A stretch of 7,422 nt of DNA from CBDTTM01 sp965363355 (GTDB lineage Bacteria > Bacillota > Negativicutes > Selenomonadales > Selenomonadaceae). Below are positions 6,518 to 7,422 of this stretch, piece by piece (within the stretch, counting starts at the first letter, position 1; each line of letters opens with the position of its first letter). The notes beneath the pieces are model-generated. The model saw only the letters and a list, made by a program, of their open reading frames with translations, did not search any database and was not told the origin of the DNA. Where the stretch lies: contig CBDTTM010000126.1 in assembly GCA_965363355.1 (NCBI GenBank), positions 1-7,422 on the forward strand. Direction: 5' to 3'. Position numbers and translations under genes: made by a program.

Positions 6518-7403
6518 TCTTATCCCCTGCCGTTTCGCTTATTATACAGCCACCTGAAATCAAATGGACTGTCTTCATGTATTGTAGATGCAAAAATCGC
6601 TGTTGTATCCTAGAAATTGCATGCTCGATAAATGCTGTAGAAGCTTCTGGTGCAAAAAGGATGCCAAGAACCGTACCGCTATGTGCTACGTTAACACCTA
6701 GCGCCCCAGTTTCATTTGCCACATCAATGATTTGCGGCAAACATTTTTTGTATAAAATCGATTGATTTGCCAAAGCGCTGATAACAGCCGCCCGTCCGAT
6801 AGAAACCGCATCACTTGCATTAAGTACAGTAAGAGCTTCTCTTATCAATGCTTCATTTTCATAATTTAACGATGCCAAATCCTGCCTAGTATGAAATTTC
6901 AGAGTATCAATCACGCCTCCGGTATCAAAAATTGCAATTTGTAGAGAAGGAGCCTGTCCTAAATGCTTTTGACATACCCCTAGTAGCGGATTCATTTGTA
7001 CAACACCTTCAAAAAAAACGCCATCGGTTGGTTCTATCTCACTAGCAATTCTGCCAATTTGCTCTGCAGTGATTTTCTTTTGTAAAGATGTCGCGACAGC
7101 GATACACACAGCAGCTATATCAGCGCTACTAGAAGCCATTCCTTTACCGATTGGCAGCTCTGATTCTAACTGCAAATGATATGGATAGTGGCCTTCATCA
7201 AAAAAATGGAGCACTTCAGTTAAAGCCCTACTAGCTTTAGGCCTCAAGCCGTGATGATGATTTTCTGATGATGGCTTTTTATCCTTACGAACCGTTACCG
7301 TCGTATAACAATCAATAGGGCAGGTGACAAGAAACGGCTCGCCTGCAAGCGTTCCTTGAATGAGTTCACCACAAGAACCAGGAACTTTTACCTCTACATG
7401 CAT
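6489..7403 (-). CDS. pduX: L-threonine kinase, GHMP kinase family (cobalamin synthesis)
   Basis: This 304-aa cytoplasmic GHMP-superfamily kinase uses ATP to phosphorylate L-threonine, giving the substrate of CobD next door. The N-terminal motif PGSCGELIQG (8-17) is typical of PduX. The glycine/serine-rich ATP loop is LPIGKGMASSSADIAA (83-98). EPTDGVFF (124-131) is the conserved region with a likely catalytic D127. The third GHMP motif, VNVAHSGTVLGILF (238-251 approximately), is near the C-terminal third. The length is close to the Salmonella enzyme (about 300 aa). The start ATG at 7403-7401 has AGGAG seven nt upstream (7411-7416). The stop lies 29 nt inside cobD, so the two form one operon. 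Whether more cobalamin genes or a promoter lie upstream is outside the window; only 19 nt remain there. A different GHMP kinase (for example homoserine or mevalonate type) is unlikely given motif 1 and the cobD neighbour. Confidence 0.9.
   Translation of the reverse strand: MHVEVKVPGSCGELIQGTLAGEPFLVTCPIDCYTTVTVRKDKKPSSENHHHGLRPKASRALTEVLHFFDEGHYPYHLQLESELPIGKGMASSSADIAAVCIAVATSLQKKITAEQIGRIASEIEPTDGVFFEGVVQMNPLLGVCQKHLGQAPSLQIAIFDTGGVIDTLKFHTRQDLASLNYENEALIREALTVLNASDAVSIGRAAVISALANQSILYKKCLPQIIDVANETGALGVNVAHSGTVLGILFAPEASTAFIEHAISRIQQRFLHLQYMKTVHLISGGCIISETAGDKSAAKIHTWR
6524..6528 (-). promoter_or_regulatory. Ribosome binding site supporting the GTG start of cobD
   Basis: AGGGG lies six nt before GTG 6517-6515, inside the last codons of pduX. 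No ATG in the cobD frame is available nearby, so this site decides the start and implies coupling to pduX translation. Confidence 0.65.
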
Positions 7404-7410
7404 ATCATAA

Positions 7411-7416
7411 ACTCCT
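7411..7416 (-). promoter_or_regulatory. Ribosome binding site of pduX
   Basis: AGGAGT lies seven nt before ATG 7403-7401. A second ATG at 7408-7406 is too close to the SD and out of frame. No promoter can be judged because the window ends six nt further on. Confidence 0.7.
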
Positions 7417-7422
7417 ACTTTA

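Overview
The window comes from a moderately AT-rich, low-GC Gram-positive-type bacterium. The main evidence is a PolC-type replicative DNA polymerase, which is found essentially in Firmicutes and a few relatives, together with strong AGGAG-type Shine-Dalgarno sequences. The anaerobic-style cobalamin salvage/assembly genes, the chemoreceptor and the unusual PolC fit an anaerobic, motile Firmicute. Negativicutes is a reasonable guess, but the sequence alone does not prove it.

All five genes lie on the minus strand, so transcription runs from high to low coordinates. First (7403 to 4801) comes a tightly packed, overlapping three-gene cluster, pduX-cobD-cobC. PduX phosphorylates L-threonine. CobD decarboxylates the L-threonine phosphate to (R)-1-amino-2-propanol phosphate, the linker of the cobalamin nucleotide loop. 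The CobC-like histidine phosphatase probably removes the phosphate from alpha-ribazole phosphate (or the equivalent late intermediate). The genes overlap by 29 and 8 nt, which implies one mRNA and translational coupling. The cluster ends at a rho-independent terminator (4748-4789).

Next comes polC (4673 to 954), with its own extended -10 promoter just after that terminator and a second terminator (815-859) behind it. PolC is complete from its N-terminal domain to its C-terminal clamp-binding motif, except that the DnaQ-like 3'-5' exonuclease domain normally inserted in its PHP domain is cleanly absent. The PHP metal-ligand set, in contrast, looks intact. This is the most notable feature of the window.

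Last, the 5' part of a methyl-accepting chemotaxis protein gene (713 to 1) runs off the left edge. It covers the first membrane helix, a four-helix-bundle sensor domain, the second membrane helix and the start of HAMP. The 240-nt gap between polC and this gene is rich in inverted repeats. On the plus strand it has a promoter-like element, paired stems and a terminator-like end, so it could encode a small RNA; this is speculative.
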